Position numbers and translations under genes: made by a program. The notes beneath the pieces are model-generated. The model worked only from the letters and a program-made list of their open reading frames with translations, was not told the DNA's origin and did not search any database. 64,000 bases of DNA from Cucumis sativus (taxonomy: Eukaryota > Streptophyta > Magnoliopsida > Cucurbitales > Cucurbitaceae): NCBI RefSeq assembly GCF_000004075.3, contig NC_026659.2, positions 2,108,001 through 2,172,000 on the forward strand, read 5' to 3'. Shown here piece by piece: positions 62,952-64,000 of the stretch; the stretch's first letter is position 1; each line of letters begins with the position of its first letter.

Positions 62952-63875
62952 ATGGGTTTCTTCTTCCTTTTCATTCTCACCATTTCTTCACTGACCTCAT
63001 CCATGGCGTTCCACAATCTCCAATCGCCGCATCTCCTCGATCTTTATATCAGAGATTACACATTGAAATCCCTTGACAACACAGTCAAAACAGGGACACT
63101 TCACAGTGTTCCGTTACCGGAGAATTTCTCCGGCATTGATGTTGCCACGGCGAGGTTCCGATGCGGAAGTTTACGGAGGTATGGTGCATCGGTGAAAGAA
63201 TTTCATGTGGGTGTTGGTGTTTCTCTGAACCCATGTGCTGAGAGAATTGTAATCATCCGGCAAAATTTGGGATCTAATTGGTCTTCGATTTACTTTAACA
63301 ACTACCGTTTAACTGGGTATCAATTAGTTTCTTCAATTTTGGGGATTTTGGCTTACAACTCTGGAAATAATGGTTCGAGTTCCTCCCCTGTTCCATTTGA
63401 GGTTGGAATTTCCGCCGGCGAAAAACCCATTACTATAGATTTCAGAAACTCGACGAGAATGGGTAAAAATTCGAGAACGAGGCCGATTTGTGCGAGTTTC
63501 GAGAGGGATGGGAGAGTTACATTGGCGAAGGAGATTTCGCCGTCGATTTGCTCTGTTCTGAGACAGGGGCATTTTGGGTTAGTGGTGGAGGAGCCAGAGC
63601 CGGTGGAGTTGAGGAAGAAGGAACGGCCTTGGAAGGTGGCTATCGGAAGCGCGATCGGGGCGGCGATCGGAGCGTTTCTTTTGGGGTTGTTGTTGGTGGC
63701 GATGTTTGTGAGAGTGAAGAAGAGAACGAGAATGGAGGAGCTGGAAATCAGGGCTTATGAAGAGGAAGCTCTGCAGGTTTCGATGGTCGGACATGTAAGA
63801 GCTCCGACGGCGCCGGGGACGAGGACTATGCCGTCGATTGAACATGAGTATTTGCCGCCGTCTCGTCGACGGTGA
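62952..63875 (+). CDS. DUF1191-family single-pass membrane protein, function unknown
   Basis: A single-exon gene of 307 residues, with a base composition clearly more GC-rich than its surroundings. I recognise it as a plant DUF1191 protein (Arabidopsis relatives include At3g08600 and At4g22900); the family has no established biochemical role that I know. Visible features: an N-terminal signal peptide at about 1-19 (MGFFFLFILTISSLTSSMA), an extracytoplasmic domain with conserved blocks LDLYIRDY, the region around RFRCGSLRRYG, and GYQLVSSILGILAYN. It has four or so cysteines (71, 95, 180, 200) that could form disulfides. A transmembrane helix follows at about 229-253, rich in small residues spaced as GSAIGAAIGAFLLG, then a basic stop-transfer sequence (RVKKRTR) and a ~48-residue cytoplasmic tail with EELEIRAYEEEALQ and a proline-rich end. 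The likely topology is type I at the plasma membrane or in the secretory system. Confidence 0.9.
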   Translation: MGFFFLFILTISSLTSSMAFHNLQSPHLLDLYIRDYTLKSLDNTVKTGTLHSVPLPENFSGIDVATARFRCGSLRRYGASVKEFHVGVGVSLNPCAERIVIIRQNLGSNWSSIYFNNYRLTGYQLVSSILGILAYNSGNNGSSSSPVPFEVGISAGEKPITIDFRNSTRMGKNSRTRPICASFERDGRVTLAKEISPSICSVLRQGHFGLVVEEPEPVELRKKERPWKVAIGSAIGAAIGAFLLGLLLVAMFVRVKKRTRMEELEIRAYEEEALQVSMVGHVRAPTAPGTRTMPSIEHEYLPPSRRR

Positions 63876-64000
63876 GAATTTGAGAATGTAATGTTTGTTC
63901 AGATTTAGAGCTATAGTTTTATTCTTTTTTTTTCTTTTCTTTTGTAAGATTAGTGATTGAAACTGTCAACAAAAAGAATTTTATTGTACATTTGATATTG
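63876..64000 (+). other. 3' flank of the DUF1191 gene
   Basis: The last 125 bp are the downstream flank or 3' UTR, with a T-rich run near 63918-63942. Nothing else is seen before the window ends. Confidence 0.6.

Noticed and set aside
63333..63845. Minus-strand and +2 frames within the DUF1191 gene
   Set aside because: Shadows of a GC-richer single-exon gene; Arg/Ser/His-rich with no domain.
1..64000. Gene cluster or defence/mobile system spanning several genes
   Set aside because: Neighbouring genes belong to unrelated plant pathways with separate promoters and mixed orientation. No terpene synthase, P450 or NLR array, CRISPR-like repeat, or intact transposon was seen.

Overview
The window is plant nuclear DNA: AT-rich, microsatellite-dense, with multi-exon genes, GT-AG introns and long gene-poor gaps. 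Several proteins are plant-specific families (STAY-GREEN, class II KNOX, MIKC MADS-box, DUF1191). The 256-residue STAY-GREEN protein has Gln at position 108, the site I recall as polymorphic (Q108R) in cucumber CsSGR. Diverged 'TCTATCACTGATAG'-type repeats of the kind I associate with Cucumis also occur. I therefore infer a Cucumis genome, most likely cucumber. Species is an inference, since I could not run a search.

Layout, left to right: (1) 1-338, + strand, the C-terminal end of a PLP-dependent transferase (Mo-cofactor-sulfurase-like family) cut by the window edge. (2) 2655-4015, - strand, two-exon NRS/ER, which makes UDP-L-rhamnose for cell-wall pectin. (3) 8505-11935, - strand, five-exon KNAT7-type class II KNOX homeobox gene. 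(4) 12.4-22.3 kb, a gene-poor gap with a Cucumis-type repeat. (5) 22321-30124, - strand, twelve-exon MINDY-type deubiquitinase whose fourth intron holds an antisense LINE relic. (6) 30.1-36.5 kb, a gap with a G-box near its right end. (7) 36542-40896, + strand, seven-exon SOC1/TM3-clade MADS-box gene. (8) 45899-47491, + strand, four-exon STAY-GREEN (chlorophyll a Mg-dechelatase). (9) 51254-54642, - strand, ten-exon CCS52A/Fizzy-related APC/C activator. (10) 54.6-62.9 kb, a gap with repeats and a possible RNase-H-like relic. (11) 62952-63875, + strand, single-exon DUF1191 membrane protein.

All exon models were assembled by hand from GT-AG junctions and reading-frame continuity, and each yields a complete open frame of family-typical length: NRS/ER 300 aa, KNAT7 301 aa, MINDY 719 aa, MADS 222 aa, SGR 256 aa, CCS52A 503 aa, DUF1191 307 aa. 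The genes do not form a pathway or cluster. They are ordinary neighbours with separate roles in cell wall, development, ubiquitin signalling, flowering, senescence and cell cycle. I found no CRISPR array, operon, biosynthetic cluster, rRNA or convincing tRNA, and no evidence for a previously undescribed system. The most notable non-genic signals are the degraded LINE inside the MINDY gene, a perfect 20-bp inverted repeat with attached palindrome and direct repeats near 43.7 kb, and clusters of GGCCCA/TGGGCC (site II) elements, some far from any gene I can see.
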